64,000 nt of DNA, taken from Kitasatospora phosalacinea. Its GTDB lineage: Bacteria > Actinomycetota > Actinomycetes > Streptomycetales > Streptomycetaceae. The stretch's first letter is position 1; every line of letters starts with the position of its first letter. The stretch covers positions 1-64,000 of the forward strand of contig NZ_JNYE01000044.1 in assembly GCF_000717185.1 (NCBI RefSeq), written 5' to 3'. The notes under the pieces were generated by a model that saw only the letters and a program-made list of their open reading frames with translations, was not told where the DNA came from and did not search any database. The position numbers were made by a program, and so were the translations under genes. Of this stretch, positions 47,090-57,075 are shown piece by piece.

Positions 47090-47656
47090 TCAGTACGAGC
47101 CCTGCTGGGTGCCGGTGAGCGGGGCCTGCGGAGCCTGCGCGGCCGGGTGGCCGGCCTGCTGCGCTCCGGCCTGCCCGTAGCCGCCGACCGGCGGGCGGCT
47201 CGCCTGGGCGCCCGCCTGGTTGAGGATCGAGTGGAACTGCTGCTGCTGTTCGGCGTCGGCGTTGTCGTAGCCGCGGGCGGCCATGTCGATGCTGGCGCTC
47301 ATCGCCTCGATCTGGAGGGACAGCGTCTGGGAGAGCTGCTCCAGGTTGGCGTGCACGGTGCTGTAGGCGCTCATCAGGTCGCCGGCCTGGCCGAAGTTCT
47401 GGCCGAGCTGACCGGGCGTCAACTGCTGCTGCGAGATCGTGCCCCGGCTCGCGGGGGAGCTGTTGAGCGTGCTCAGGATGGCGTCCACCCGGGACTTGAA
47501 GGTCTGCAGGCTCTCGATCTCGACCTTGACCGCGCTCGCGCCGACCTGGCCGGCCAGCGCCCGGGTGGCCGCGAACGCGGCGGCGCCCACGGCGCTGCCG
47601 AGGATGCCGGTGGGCGCGGTGCCCCCGCCGCCCCCGTCGCTGGATGCCTCGAGCAT
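47090..47656 (-). CDS. Helical WXG100/PE-like partner protein
   Basis: A 188-residue protein, first gene of the type VII cluster. A Gly-rich start is followed by a hydrophobic helix (ILGSAVGAAAFAATRAL) and a long helical hairpin (FKSRVDAILSTLNSSPAS; NLEQLSQTLSLQIEAMSASI), with a Gln/Ala/Pro-rich tail. No canonical WxG is visible, but the helix-turn-helix size suits a heterodimer partner for the downstream PPE-like protein. AAGGGGAA precedes ATG 47656. The specific function is unknown. Confidence 0.7.
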   Translation of the reverse strand: MLEASSDGGGGGTAPTGILGSAVGAAAFAATRALAGQVGASAVKVEIESLQTFKSRVDAILSTLNSSPASRGTISQQQLTPGQLGQNFGQAGDLMSAYSTVHANLEQLSQTLSLQIEAMSASIDMAARGYDNADAEQQQQFHSILNQAGAQASRPPVGGYGQAGAQQAGHPAAQAPQAPLTGTQQGSY

Positions 47657-47994
47657 CGTGGTTCCCCTTCCCCCGTGGGCGCGGCCTGCCGCGCCCCTCC
47701 CTGCTTCAGATGTCGGCGCCCACTCCCCAGGGGCCCTGCGGGCCCGTTCCCGTGGCGGGTGCACGGGGCGCCAGGGCACAAAGATAGCGGTCCGGGGGGA
47801 CAGCCGGGCAGGGACCCTGCGCGCACGTGCGACCGCGGCGGGACGGCCGCCGGGCGCCGGTGCCGCCGCGGCGGCCGAGCGGGCTGTCGGCGCGACTGTG
47901 TAGCGTTCAGCGCGGTGGGTCCGGGACGGGCCCGCGGAACGGTACGTACGAACGAGAACGGTCGCCGTGCGGCGCGGCCGGTGGGAGGTACAAC
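47657..47994. other. Divergent regulatory region between the type VII cluster and ung
   Basis: These 338 bases contain no convincing gene. On the minus strand TATCTT (47786-47781) could be a -10 for the type VII cluster. On the plus strand TAGCGT (47901-47906) could be a -10 for ung. No clear -35 or operator was recognised. Confidence 0.5.
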
Positions 47995-48705
47995 GTGACG
48001 GAGCTGGCCGAGGCGTCCACGGGCGGCGTGCCGGAACTGCCCGCGTCCTGGCAGGCGGTGCTCGCCGAGGAGACCGGCAAGCCCTACTACGCGCAGCTGG
48101 CCGCGTTCCTGGCCGCCGAGCGCGCCGAGCACGAGGTGTTCCCGCCCGCCGGGCAGGAGTTCGCGGCGCTGGAGGCCACGCCGTACCAGGACGTCAAGGT
48201 GCTGATCCTCGGTCAGGACCCGTACCACGACAACGGCCAGGCGCACGGCATGAGCTTCTCCGTGCTGCCGGGCGTGAAGACCCCGCCGTCGCTGCGCAAC
48301 ATCTACAAGGAGCTCGGTACCGACCTCGGCCTGACCGTCCCCGACAACGGGTACCTGATGCCGTGGGCCGAGCAGGGCGTGCTGCTGCTCAACGCGGTGC
48401 TCACGGTGCGGGCGCACGAGGCCAACTCGCACAAGAACAAGGGCTGGGAGAAGTTCACCGACGCGGTGATCAAGGCGGTCAGCGCCCGCGAGGAGCCCTG
48501 CGTGTTCGTGCTCTGGGGCGGCTACGCGAAGAAGAAGCTCCCGCTGATCGACACCGGGCGCCACGTGGTGGTGCAGGGCGCGCACCCCTCGCCGCTGTCC
48601 GCGAAGCTGTTCCTCGGCAGCAAGCCGTTCTCGCAGATCAACGCGGCCCTGGAGGGCTTCGGTCAGAAGCCGGTCGACTGGCAGATCCCGAACCTCAAGG
48701 ACTGA
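47995..48705 (+). CDS. ung: Uracil-DNA glycosylase
   Basis: A 236-residue family 1 UDG removing uracil from DNA in base-excision repair. The water-activating Asp75 is in ILGQDPYHDNGQAHG; the uracil pocket continues with LLLNAVLTVRAHEANSH, and the DNA-intercalating loop is GAHPSPLS. Length is normal. GTG 47995 was chosen because GGGAGGT lies five bases upstream. It is a single-gene unit ended by a strong hairpin. Confidence 0.96.
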   Translation: MTELAEASTGGVPELPASWQAVLAEETGKPYYAQLAAFLAAERAEHEVFPPAGQEFAALEATPYQDVKVLILGQDPYHDNGQAHGMSFSVLPGVKTPPSLRNIYKELGTDLGLTVPDNGYLMPWAEQGVLLLNAVLTVRAHEANSHKNKGWEKFTDAVIKAVSAREEPCVFVLWGGYAKKKLPLIDTGRHVVVQGAHPSPLSAKLFLGSKPFSQINAALEGFGQKPVDWQIPNLKD

Positions 48706-48712
48706 CCGCACG

Positions 48713-48754
48713 GCCGCGGGGGCCCGGGAGCGCACCGCTCCCGGGCCCCGCGGC
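48713..48754 (+). terminator. Terminator after ung
   Basis: A 19-bp stem, starting GCCGCGGGGGCCCGG on the left and ending GGGCCCCGCGGC on the right, with one bulged G and a three-base loop. It is one of the strongest hairpins in the window; no T-run follows. Confidence 0.85.
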
Positions 48755-48964
48755 GTTCGGTCGGCCGGGCCGGCGGTCCGGTGGCGGTCCGGTGGCGGCT
48801 CGCGGCGGGGGAGGCCGGGCGCAGGCCCCCGGGGGTGGCGTCGGGGTGGCGGCGGGCCACACAGCGCCGACGGCCGATGCGTGGGCCCGCCACATGTCCT
48901 CCCGGTGGGCGCGCCCCTACGGTTCCGGCATCCCACCAGCACCGGAACGTCAGGAGCCCCCACC

Positions 48965-50197
48965 ATGTCAGTCACGGACGCCACCCCCGGACGCCCCGTC
49001 CGGAAGCTCGCCGCGCTGGCGGCCTGCGTGCTGCTCGCCGCGGGCTGCGCGAAGGCCGGGACGGCGGGCAGCTCCACCGGGGCGGGCGCCGGGAGCCCGG
49101 TCAAGGTCGGCCTGGTGTACTCGCGGACCGGCCCGCTGGCCGCGTACGGCAAGCAGTACCTGGAGGGCTTCAAGGCGGGGCTGGCGTACGCGACCGGGGG
49201 CACCGGCGCGGTGGACGGGCACCCGGTGGAGATCACCGAGCAGGACGACGCGGGCGACCCGGCGAAGGCGGTCTCGGCGGTGAAGGACCTGATCGGCAAG
49301 GACGTGCGGATCCTGGCGGGTTCGACCGCGTCGGGCGTGGCGCTGCAGGTCGGGCCGATCGCGGCGCAGAACAAGGTGCTGTTCATCTCGGGCCCGGCGG
49401 CGGCGGACAAGGTCACCGGCCTGAACCGGTACACCTTCCGCTCGGGGCGGCAGTCGTACCAGGACACGAAGGCGGCGGCGTCGTTCATCGGCGACGCGAA
49501 GGGCAAGAAGGTCACGGTGCTGGCCCAGGACAGCGCGTTCGGGCAGGCCAACGTGGCGGCGGTGAAGGAGGTGCTGGGCGGCGAGGGCGCCACCGTGGAC
49601 GCGGTGCTGGCGCCGCCGTCGGCGACCGACCTGACGCCGTTCGCGACCCAGGCGAAGGCCGCGAAGCCGGACCTGCTGTACGTGGCGTGGGCGGGCGACA
49701 CCGCCTCGGCGCTGTGGACCTCGCTGACCCAGCAGGACGTGTTCTCGGCGACCAGGGTGGTCACCGGCCTGGACGTGGCGGCCTCGTACCCGCTGTTCGG
49801 CCCCGCCGCCGAGAAGATCGACTTCCTGAACCACTACTTCGCGGGCGCGGCGGGCGGCACCGAGGCCGAACTGGCGATGACCGACGCGGTCACGAAGGCC
49901 GGCTCCGAGCCCGACCTGTTCACCCCGGACGGCTTCACGGCCGCGCAGATGGTGGTGCACGCGCTGGAGGCCAACAAGGGCTCCGACGCGGACACCGACG
50001 CGCTGGTGAAGGCGCTGGAGGGCTGGAGCTTCGACGGCGTCAAGGGCCGGCTGACCGTCCGGGCCGAGGACCACGCGCTGCTGCAGCCGATGTTCCAGGT
50101 CAAGCTGACCGGCACCGGCGCCGCCGCCGTGCCCGCCGCCGAGAAGATCCTGACCGCGGAGCAGGTCGCCCCGCCGGTCGTGAAGATGGCGGGCTGA
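48965..50197 (+). CDS. Liv-type ABC transporter substrate-binding lipoprotein
   Basis: A 410-residue extracellular lipoprotein of the branched-chain amino-acid/amide (HAAT) family. Signal with lipobox LLAAGC, then the Leu-binding fold opening VKVGLVYSRTGPLAAYGKQY and EITEQDDAGDPAKAVSAV. The ligand could be a hydrophobic amino acid, an amide or an aromatic compound. AGGAG lies eight bases before ATG 48965. It is the first gene of an operon with both ATPases, both permeases and a hydrolase. Confidence 0.93.
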   Translation: MSVTDATPGRPVRKLAALAACVLLAAGCAKAGTAGSSTGAGAGSPVKVGLVYSRTGPLAAYGKQYLEGFKAGLAYATGGTGAVDGHPVEITEQDDAGDPAKAVSAVKDLIGKDVRILAGSTASGVALQVGPIAAQNKVLFISGPAAADKVTGLNRYTFRSGRQSYQDTKAAASFIGDAKGKKVTVLAQDSAFGQANVAAVKEVLGGEGATVDAVLAPPSATDLTPFATQAKAAKPDLLYVAWAGDTASALWTSLTQQDVFSATRVVTGLDVAASYPLFGPAAEKIDFLNHYFAGAAGGTEAELAMTDAVTKAGSEPDLFTPDGFTAAQMVVHALEANKGSDADTDALVKALEGWSFDGVKGRLTVRAEDHALLQPMFQVKLTGTGAAAVPAAEKILTAEQVAPPVVKMAG

Positions 50198-50202
50198 GCG
50201 GC

Positions 50203-50957
50203 ATGGGAACCTCCGCCCCGGTGCTGCGGCTGGACGGGCTGGGCTGGTCCGTGCGCGGCGTCCCGATCGTGCAGGACGTGAGTTTCGAGGTGGCCGAGGG
50301 CGAGTTCGTGGCGTTCATCGGCCCCAACGGGGCGGGCAAGACCTCCCTGTTCAACCTGGTCTCCGGCATCCACCCCGCCTCGCACGGCACGCTGCACCTG
50401 GACGGGGCGGACATCACCGCGCTGCCGGTGCCCGCCCGGGCCCGGCGGGGGATCGGCCGCACCTTCCAGACCTCCTCGCTGTGGCCGGGCCTGACGGTGG
50501 CCGAGCACGTCCGCCTGGCCGCGCAGGCCGCGGCGGGGCCGGGCGCCTCGTACCGGATCTGGCGCCGCGCCGACCGCTACCGGCAGCAGGTGGAGCAGAC
50601 GCTGGAGCGCACCGGCCTGGCCGACCGGGCCGACGACGTGGCCGCGTCGCTGTCGCACGGCGGCAAGCGGAAGCTGGAGCTGGCGGTGCTGCTGGTGGGC
50701 GAGCCGCGGCTGATCCTGCTGGACGAGCCGATGGCCGGGGTCAGCGCGGAGGAGGTGCCCGCGCTGGTGGAGCTGATCCGCTCGGTCCACCGGGAGCAGG
50801 GCCGCACCGTGCTGATGGTCGAGCACCACATGGACGTGCTCCTCGGGCTGGCCGACCGGCTCGCGGTGATGCACCACGGCACCCTGCTCGCACTCGACTC
50901 CCCGGACGCGGTGACGGCCGACGCCACCGTGCAGGGGGCCTACCTCGGGGAGGCGCT

Positions 50958-50961
<4 letters not shown>
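50203..50961 (+). CDS. livG: Liv-type ABC ATPase (LivG-like)
   Basis: A 252-residue ATPase of the HAAT family. Walker A GPNGAGKTS, the Q-loop in GRTFQTSSLWPGLTV, a signature of LSHGGKRKLELA (Ser-His-Gly-Gly), Walker B LILLDEPMAGVS and switch His in VEHHMD. The FQTSSLWPGLTV segment is characteristic of LivG. Its stop overlaps the livF start (GTGA). The adjacent livF completes the ATPase heterodimer. Confidence 0.93.
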
Positions 50962-51676
<715 letters not shown>

Positions 51677-51680
<4 letters not shown>

Positions 51681-52558
51681 GCACCGTCGTCCTGCTCGCC
51701 TGCACCGGACTGGGGCTCGGCGCGCTGTACTTCCTGGTCGCCTCCGGCCTGTCGCTGGTCTTCGGCCTGATGGACGTCCTCAACTTCGCCCACGGCGCCC
51801 TGCTCTCCGTCGGCGCCTACGCCGCCTGGTGGGCCGCCACCGACGGGCACCTGGGCTTCTGGCTCGCGGTGGCCTTCGGCACGGTGGTGGGCACCGCCGC
51901 CTCGGTGCTGCTCGAACTCGTCCTGATCCGGCCGCTGTACGCCCGCCCCCGCGACCAGATCCTGGCCACCGTCGGCGTCGGCCTGGCGCTGCCCGCCCTG
52001 CTCATGGGCATCTGGGGCTCCGACGCCCGCCCCTTCCCCCAGCCCGCCGCCCTCTCCGGCACCGTCGACCTGCTGGGCGCGACCGTCCCGGTCAACCGCT
52101 TCGTGCTGGTGGCCGCCGCCCTGGCCGTCCTGCTCCTGCTACGGCTGTTCCTGGCCCGCACCCGCTACGGGCTGATCGTGCGGGCCGGGGTCGAGGACCG
52201 CGCCATGGTCACCGCCCTGGGCATCGACGTCCGCAGGGCCTTCACCCTGGTCTTCGCGATCGGCGGCGCCGCCGCCTCGCTGGGCGGGGCGCTGGCCGGG
52301 CTGTACTTCGGCTCGGTCAACCCCTCCCAGGGCACCGGCCTGCTGGTCTTCGCCTTCGTCGTCGTCGTGATGGGCGGCACGGGCTCGGTCACCGGCGCCG
52401 CCGTCGCCTCGGTCGGCGTCGGCCTCGTCCAGCAGTTCGCCAACTACGCTGCGGTTCCCGGTCTGGGGGCAGCCGGGCTCGGCGACCTGTCCGTGGTCGT
52501 CCTGCTCGCCGTCCTGCTGCTCGTCAAGCCCCGAGGACTCACCGGGAGACTCGCGTGA
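51677..52558 (+). CDS. livH: Liv-type ABC permease (LivH-like)
   Basis: A 293-residue permease with about eight membrane segments. LIRPLYARPRDQILATVG is the LivH family signature, and GIDVRRAFTLVFAIGGAAASLGGALAGLY is the ATPase-contacting region. ATG 51677 overlaps livF, and the stop overlaps the livM start at 52555. It forms a heterodimeric channel with the next gene product. Confidence 0.92.
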
Positions 52559-53625
52559 CCGCCCCCCTCAAGCGCTGGTGGCCGCTGGCCCTGCTGCTCG
52601 CCCTGACCGCCGCGCCGTACAGCGCCCTGCCGCTGCCCGGCCTGCTCGACGGGCCGCTCGGCAGCCCCGGCAGCCTGCAACTGATCGCCCTGTGCCTGCT
52701 CTACGGCGGCCTCGCCACCGGCTACGACCTGCTGCTGGGCCGCACCGGACTGCTCTCCTTCGGCCACGCCCTCTACTTCGCCACCGGCCTGTACGCCACC
52801 GACCTGGCGATGCTCGACCTCGACCTGGACCTCGTGCCCGCCGCCGTGTTCGGCACCGCCTGCTCGACCGTCCTGGCCCTCGCACTGGGCTCGGTCTCGC
52901 TGCGGGTGACCGGCATCGGCTTCTCCATGGTCACCCTGGCCTTCGCCCAGGCCGGGGCCATCCTGGTCCAGCGCAACCCGGGCGGCCGCACCGGCGGCGA
53001 GGAGGGCCGCTCCGCCCCCGCCCAGCACCTGCCCGACGCGCTCGTCGGCATCCAGAACACCGCCAACCTGTACTGGATCGCCCTGGCCTACCTCGTCCTG
53101 ACCCTCGCCGTCGTCCACTGGACCACCTCCTCGCCCACCGGCCGCGTCTGGGCGGGCATCCGCGAGAACGAGCGCCGCGTCGAAGTCCTGGGCCTGCGCC
53201 CGTACGGCTTCAAGCTCCTCGCCTTCACCGTCTCCGGCACCCTCGCCGGTGCGGGCGGCGTCGTCCACCTGCTGCTCACCGGCGGCGCCACCCCGCAGGC
53301 CGCGGGCTCCGACGCCACCCTCGCCCTGCTGGTGATGGTCGTCCTGGGCGGCTCCGGCACCCGCTGGGGTCCGCTGCTCGGCGGCGTCCTCTACACCTGG
53401 GCCGCCCACCGCCTCGGCGACCTCGCCAACTCCGCGACCGTCGCCGACCTCCCCCCGGTGCTGCGCGTCCCGCTCTCCCAGCCGCTCTTCCTGCTCGGTA
53501 CCCTCTTCGTCGCCGTCGTCTACCTCCTGCCCGGCGGCCTCGCCAAGCTCCCCGCCCGGCTGCGCGCCGGCCGCGCCCCCGCGGCCGCGGCCCCCGCCAC
53601 CGCCCTCCCGGAAGGCGCCGCATGA
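52555..53625 (+). CDS. livM: Liv-type ABC permease (LivM-like)
   Basis: A 356-residue permease with about ten segments. YGLxxxxYDLLLGxxGLLSFGHA-like pattern (YDLLLGRTGLLSFGHALYF) and GIRENERRVEVLGLRPYGFKL, followed by GGSGTRWGPLLGG, are the LivM hallmarks. GTG 52555 overlaps livH; the stop overlaps the hydrolase ATG (ATGA at 53622). The C-terminal Arg/Ala/Pro tail is unconserved and probably cytoplasmic. Confidence 0.92.
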   Translation: MTAPLKRWWPLALLLALTAAPYSALPLPGLLDGPLGSPGSLQLIALCLLYGGLATGYDLLLGRTGLLSFGHALYFATGLYATDLAMLDLDLDLVPAAVFGTACSTVLALALGSVSLRVTGIGFSMVTLAFAQAGAILVQRNPGGRTGGEEGRSAPAQHLPDALVGIQNTANLYWIALAYLVLTLAVVHWTTSSPTGRVWAGIRENERRVEVLGLRPYGFKLLAFTVSGTLAGAGGVVHLLLTGGATPQAAGSDATLALLVMVVLGGSGTRWGPLLGGVLYTWAAHRLGDLANSATVADLPPVLRVPLSQPLFLLGTLFVAVVYLLPGGLAKLPARLRAGRAPAAAAPATALPEGAA

Positions 53626-54485
53626 CCGTCCCCCGGCCCGAGACCCTGACCGTCCCGGTGGAGGGCGGCGACCTCGCCGTCCTGCACTGGCCCGCGGCCG
53701 CGCCCGGCGCCCCCGTGGTGGTCGCCGTGCACGGCATCACCGCGAACGCCCTCGCCTGGGCCGGGCTGGCCCGGCTGCTCGACGGCCGCGCCGCCCTGTA
53801 CGCCCCCGACCTGCGCGGCCGGGCCGCCAGCCGCGACCTGCCCGGCCCGTGGGGCCTGGCCCGCCACGCCGAGGACGTCGCCGCGCTGGTCACCGCGCTG
53901 GACGCGGGCCCGGTCCGGCTGGTCGGCCACTCGATGGGCGCCTGGGTGTCCGCCCTCACCGCGACCCGGCACCCGGCCCTGGTCGCCGACCTCACCCTGG
54001 TCGACGGGGGCGTCACCTTCCCGCTGCCGCCCGGCGTCGACGAGCGGGGCGCCCTCGCCGCCGTCCTCGGCCCGGCGCTGGCCCGGCTCTCGATGACCTT
54101 CGCCGACCGCGAGGCCTACCGCGCGTTCTGGCAGGCCCACCCCGCGTTCGTCCCGTGGACCGCGGAGCTGGACGCCTACACCCAGCGCGACCTGGTCGGC
54201 GAGGCCCCCGAGCTGGTCTCCTCCTGCGTCCACGAGGCGGTCACCACCGACGGCACCCAGGTCCTGCTCGACCCGGAGGCCGCCGGGGCGGTCCACCGCC
54301 TGACCGTCCCCGCCCGCCTGCTCTACGCGCAGCGCGGCCTGCTGGACGAGCCCCGGGCCCTCTACGACCCGGCCCGGCTGGCGGCGGCGGGGGTCACCGT
54401 CCCCGCCGAGCCGGTCGCGGACACCAACCACTACTCGATCATCTGGTCCGAGCGCCTGGCGGCGGAGCTCCTCCGGGTGCGCTAG
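53622..54485 (+). CDS. Alpha/beta hydrolase ending the Liv operon
   Basis: A 287-residue alpha/beta-hydrolase. Oxyanion HGITANALAW, nucleophile elbow GHSMGAW (Ser), acid in the DLTLVDGG or later region, and catalytic His in DTNHYSIIW. Such enzymes cleave esters, amides or lactones. Translational coupling to livM makes it likely that it processes the imported compound, which argues against simple Leu/Ile/Val as the ligand. Its stop overlaps the convergent deacetylase gene by four bases. Confidence 0.88.
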   Translation: MTVPRPETLTVPVEGGDLAVLHWPAAAPGAPVVVAVHGITANALAWAGLARLLDGRAALYAPDLRGRAASRDLPGPWGLARHAEDVAALVTALDAGPVRLVGHSMGAWVSALTATRHPALVADLTLVDGGVTFPLPPGVDERGALAAVLGPALARLSMTFADREAYRAFWQAHPAFVPWTAELDAYTQRDLVGEAPELVSSCVHEAVTTDGTQVLLDPEAAGAVHRLTVPARLLYAQRGLLDEPRALYDPARLAAAGVTVPAEPVADTNHYSIIWSERLAAELLRVR

Positions 54486-55738
54486 GCCCTGTCCGGTCGA
54501 TCTTGTCGGATCAGCGCGCGGCGTCGGGCGCCCGGCTGGGAGTGCCGGCGGAACGCCCTCGTACTGGATGTACTTGGGTGTTTCGCCGGTGCTTCCTTGA
54601 AGGAGACCAGGCGGACGTCCGGCTTGTCGGCGATCCGCTTGATGGTCTCCTCGACGGCGTCCATGTAGATGCCGCCGTTCCACTGCTCGAAGTGGTTGCC
54701 GACGAAGAACGGCGCCCGGTTGGTGGTGTAGGCCCGGTCGAAGCCCGCCAGGTACGCGTCGCGGGCCTGGTCGCGCCACTGGCCGTACTTGCCGGGGTCG
54801 CCCTTGGTGGAGCCGCCGGACTGGTTGGCCAGGATGTTGTAGTCCATCGACAGCACCTGGAAGCTGTGGCCGGGGAACGGGATCCCCTGCAGCGGGAAGT
54901 CCCAGATCTTGCCGTCCTGGACCTTCTGCGGCCAGATCTGCAGGCCGCCGGGGGAGCTGGCGTCGTACTTCCAGCCGAGCTTGGCGGCGGTCGGCAGCAG
55001 CGCCTTCTGGCCCTCCAGGCAGGGGGTGCGGCCGCCGATCAGCTCCTTCGCGTAGTCGAAGGGGAACGGGTCGACGTCGGTGAAGCCGGTGTTGGTGCGC
55101 CACCCGGTGACGAAGGAGACCGCCTGCTGGATCTCGCTCTCCCAGTCCGCGGGGCTCCACCGGTTGACGCCGTTGTGGTCGGAGCGGGTGGAGCAGAAGT
55201 GCCCGTTGAAGTGGGTGCCGATCTCGTGGCCGGCCAGCCAGGCCTGGCTGATCAGCTTGATGGTGTTGCGCACCGCGTTGGCGGAGAGGAAGGGGATGTC
55301 CGAGGCGCCGGCGGGGTGCTGCGGCGGGTGGTAGAGGGAGGACTTCTCCTTCGGCAGGGTGTAGATGCCGGAGAGGAAGAAGGTCATGCTCGCCCGGTGC
55401 TCCTCGGCGACCTTGAGGAAGCGGGCGAACTGGCCGTCGTCGGTGGCGCCCGCGCCGTCCCAGGAGAAGACCACGAACTGGGGCGGGACCTCGCCCGGCT
55501 CGAGCTTCTCGGCGGCGGGCTGGTGGGGCTGGGTGCCGGTGTCGGCGGTGGAGCCGTCGCCGAGCGGGGTGCCGGTGACCGCGGGCCGGCTCGGACCGGG
55601 GCTGCCGGACGGGGGGTTGGCGTCGGAGCCGGGGCGGGTGGTGGTGGCACCGCCCCCGCTGGAGCAGGCGGAGACGGCTCCGATGGCCGCCGTGGCCGCC
55701 GCCCCGGTCAGCACTGTCCTGCGCGAGATGGTGCTCAT
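54482..55738 (-). CDS. Tat-exported lipoprotein, polysaccharide deacetylase-like (possible C-terminal frameshift)
   Basis: A 418-residue exported protein. A Tat-type start (STISRRTVLTGAAATAAIG) leads to a Cys after VSA, so a lipoprotein is likely; then a Ser/Pro linker and a deacetylase-like NodB fold. QFVVFSWDGAGATDD gives the metal Asp position, and HEIGTHFNGHFC the two His. GGGAG precedes ATG 55738. The last 32 residues are Arg-rich with low third-position GC, while adjacent frames look coding, so the C-terminus is probably shifted. The stop overlaps the hydrolase stop region. Confidence 0.82.
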   Translation of the reverse strand: MSTISRRTVLTGAAATAAIGAVSACSSGGGATTTRPGSDANPPSGSPGPSRPAVTGTPLGDGSTADTGTQPHQPAAEKLEPGEVPPQFVVFSWDGAGATDDGQFARFLKVAEEHRASMTFFLSGIYTLPKEKSSLYHPPQHPAGASDIPFLSANAVRNTIKLISQAWLAGHEIGTHFNGHFCSTRSDHNGVNRWSPADWESEIQQAVSFVTGWRTNTGFTDVDPFPFDYAKELIGGRTPCLEGQKALLPTAAKLGWKYDASSPGGLQIWPQKVQDGKIWDFPLQGIPFPGHSFQVLSMDYNILANQSGGSTKGDPGKYGQWRDQARDAYLAGFDRAYTTNRAPFFVGNHFEQWNGGIYMDAVEETIKRIADKPDVRLVSFKEAPAKHPSTSSTRAFRRHSQPGARRRALIRQDRPDRA

Positions 55739-55944
55739 GATCGTCTCCCCTGCCCCCATGGGCCCGTGCAGAAGAAAGCCGGAGACCGGCACGCGGCTCC
55801 GGGGTCAACTTCTGGCAAAATCGGACAATTTGACGGTAGTGCCACCCAAGGATGGCACGGTGGGGGTGGCCGGTCCAACGCCGCCCGCCCTCACCGGGTC
55901 ATCACGCGGCAGGGCCCGGCCCGGCTCCCGGACCGGCCGTCTTA

Positions 55945-56607
55945 TTACCGTCCTGAGACAGGGAACACCGAGGCCGCGGACAGGGCGGCCGACGGCTCGC
56001 CCTCGACCGGCACCACCAGTCGGCGCCGCCGCCGGACGAGCTGCACCACGGCCGAGCTGATCGCGGTCGCCGCCAGGCAGGAGATCGCGAAGCTCAGCCA
56101 CGCGGTGTCGAACCAGTGCTGGTTGAGCCAGCCCAGGGTGACGATGTACGCCGCCCACACCACGCCGGCCACCGCCGACCAGCGCAGGAACGTCCACGGC
56201 CGGTGGTTCGTGGAGTGGCCGACCGCCACGTCCAGCACCGTCCGCCCGGCCGGGACGAAGCGCGCGACGATCACGATCGCCGCCGCGGCCCGGCTGGTGG
56301 TGCGGCCGGTCAGCGCCTGCTGCACCCGCTCCACGCTCTCCGCCAGCCGCGGCCGGCGGGCCAGCCGCCGGTGCACCGCGGGCGCGCCGCGCCGGGCCAG
56401 GCTGAGCAGCAGCAGGTCGCCGAGGAAGGACGCGACGGCCACCCCGGCGCCGAGCAGCAGCGGCGAGCCGCCGACCTGCCCGGTCTTCAGCACGGCCAGG
56501 ATCACCAGCGTCCCGCTCGGCAGGAACGGCAGGAAGGCGTCGCCGAGGACGGCTACCAGCGCCAGCGCGCAGTACCAGGCCGGTCCGACGAAGGCGTTCA
56601 GGTCCAC
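55945..56607 (-). CDS. DedA-family membrane protein
   Basis: A 220-residue membrane protein of the DedA/VTT superfamily, proposed to move lipids (undecaprenyl phosphate or phosphatidylethanolamine) across the membrane. Landmarks: the re-entrant LGDAFLPFLPSGTLVILA region, FLGDLLLLSLARR, and the conserved RFVPAGRTVLDVAVG motif. A basic RRRRRL stretch follows the final helix. GTG 56607 has GGGAGAG about five bases upstream. It stands alone downstream of an unusual intergenic region. Confidence 0.88.
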   Translation of the reverse strand: MDLNAFVGPAWYCALALVAVLGDAFLPFLPSGTLVILAVLKTGQVGGSPLLLGAGVAVASFLGDLLLLSLARRGAPAVHRRLARRPRLAESVERVQQALTGRTTSRAAAAIVIVARFVPAGRTVLDVAVGHSTNHRPWTFLRWSAVAGVVWAAYIVTLGWLNQHWFDTAWLSFAISCLAATAISSAVVQLVRRRRRLVVPVEGEPSAALSAASVFPVSGR

Positions 56608-57075
56608 GGTGTCTCTCCCTCCAGCACGCCCGGGGGGAGCAGCTGCAACGGGGGACAACGCTAGCGCGGGCAAATTTCATGGCATGAAGCACCCCCGTGT
56701 GGCATACCGCACAGCCGCCCCGGGCGCGCGAGAACCGCCCCCGGACGCGCGAGAGCCCCCGGGGCGGGGTGCCGCTCCGGGGGCTCATGGGGATCGAACG
56801 ACGCTGGTCGAGCCCGCCGATCTGTCGCTGGTGCGCGGAGCCGGTACGTGTTCCGCGCTGGTTCCAGCGTGCCCCATCCGGGAGCCCGCTTCGACCATCC
56901 GACCTGGCGACTTCTCGCTGTGGCGTGAAGTCGCCACGCTGCGTTGCCTGCTGTCGGGCCGTCAGCCGGCACCCCGGCGCGCCGCCGTGGATGGCGGGAA
57001 CAGTCCGGGCGGCGGACGGGTTGTGCTCCGACGAACGCCCGGGCACCCGGCCGGGGCACCAGGAGGACGCACCGC
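56608..57075. other. Unexplained 468-base intergenic region with several hairpins
   Basis: No gene is convincing here. The region has a CCCCCGGGGCGGGGTGCCGC hairpin-prone tract near 56757, a CGCTGG-TT-CCAGCG palindrome at 56856-56869, and a perfect TGGCGACTTC/GAAGTCGCCA inverted repeat at 56905-56936 with a 12-base loop. The middle part is less GC-biased than the flanks. It could be a structured 5' leader for the oxidoreductase gene, an RNA gene or gene remnants. Confidence 0.5.

Noticed and set aside
53520..55808. A 762-residue minus-strand frame covering the hydrolase and deacetylase
   Set aside because: Codon-third GC and domain content support the plus-strand hydrolase and the separate minus-strand deacetylase. 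The frame is a high-GC shadow.
56697..57075. A protein-coding gene in the region before the LLM oxidoreductase
   Set aside because: The plus-strand and minus-strand frames are Arg/Pro-rich, lack a ribosome site and continue as shadows into the next gene.
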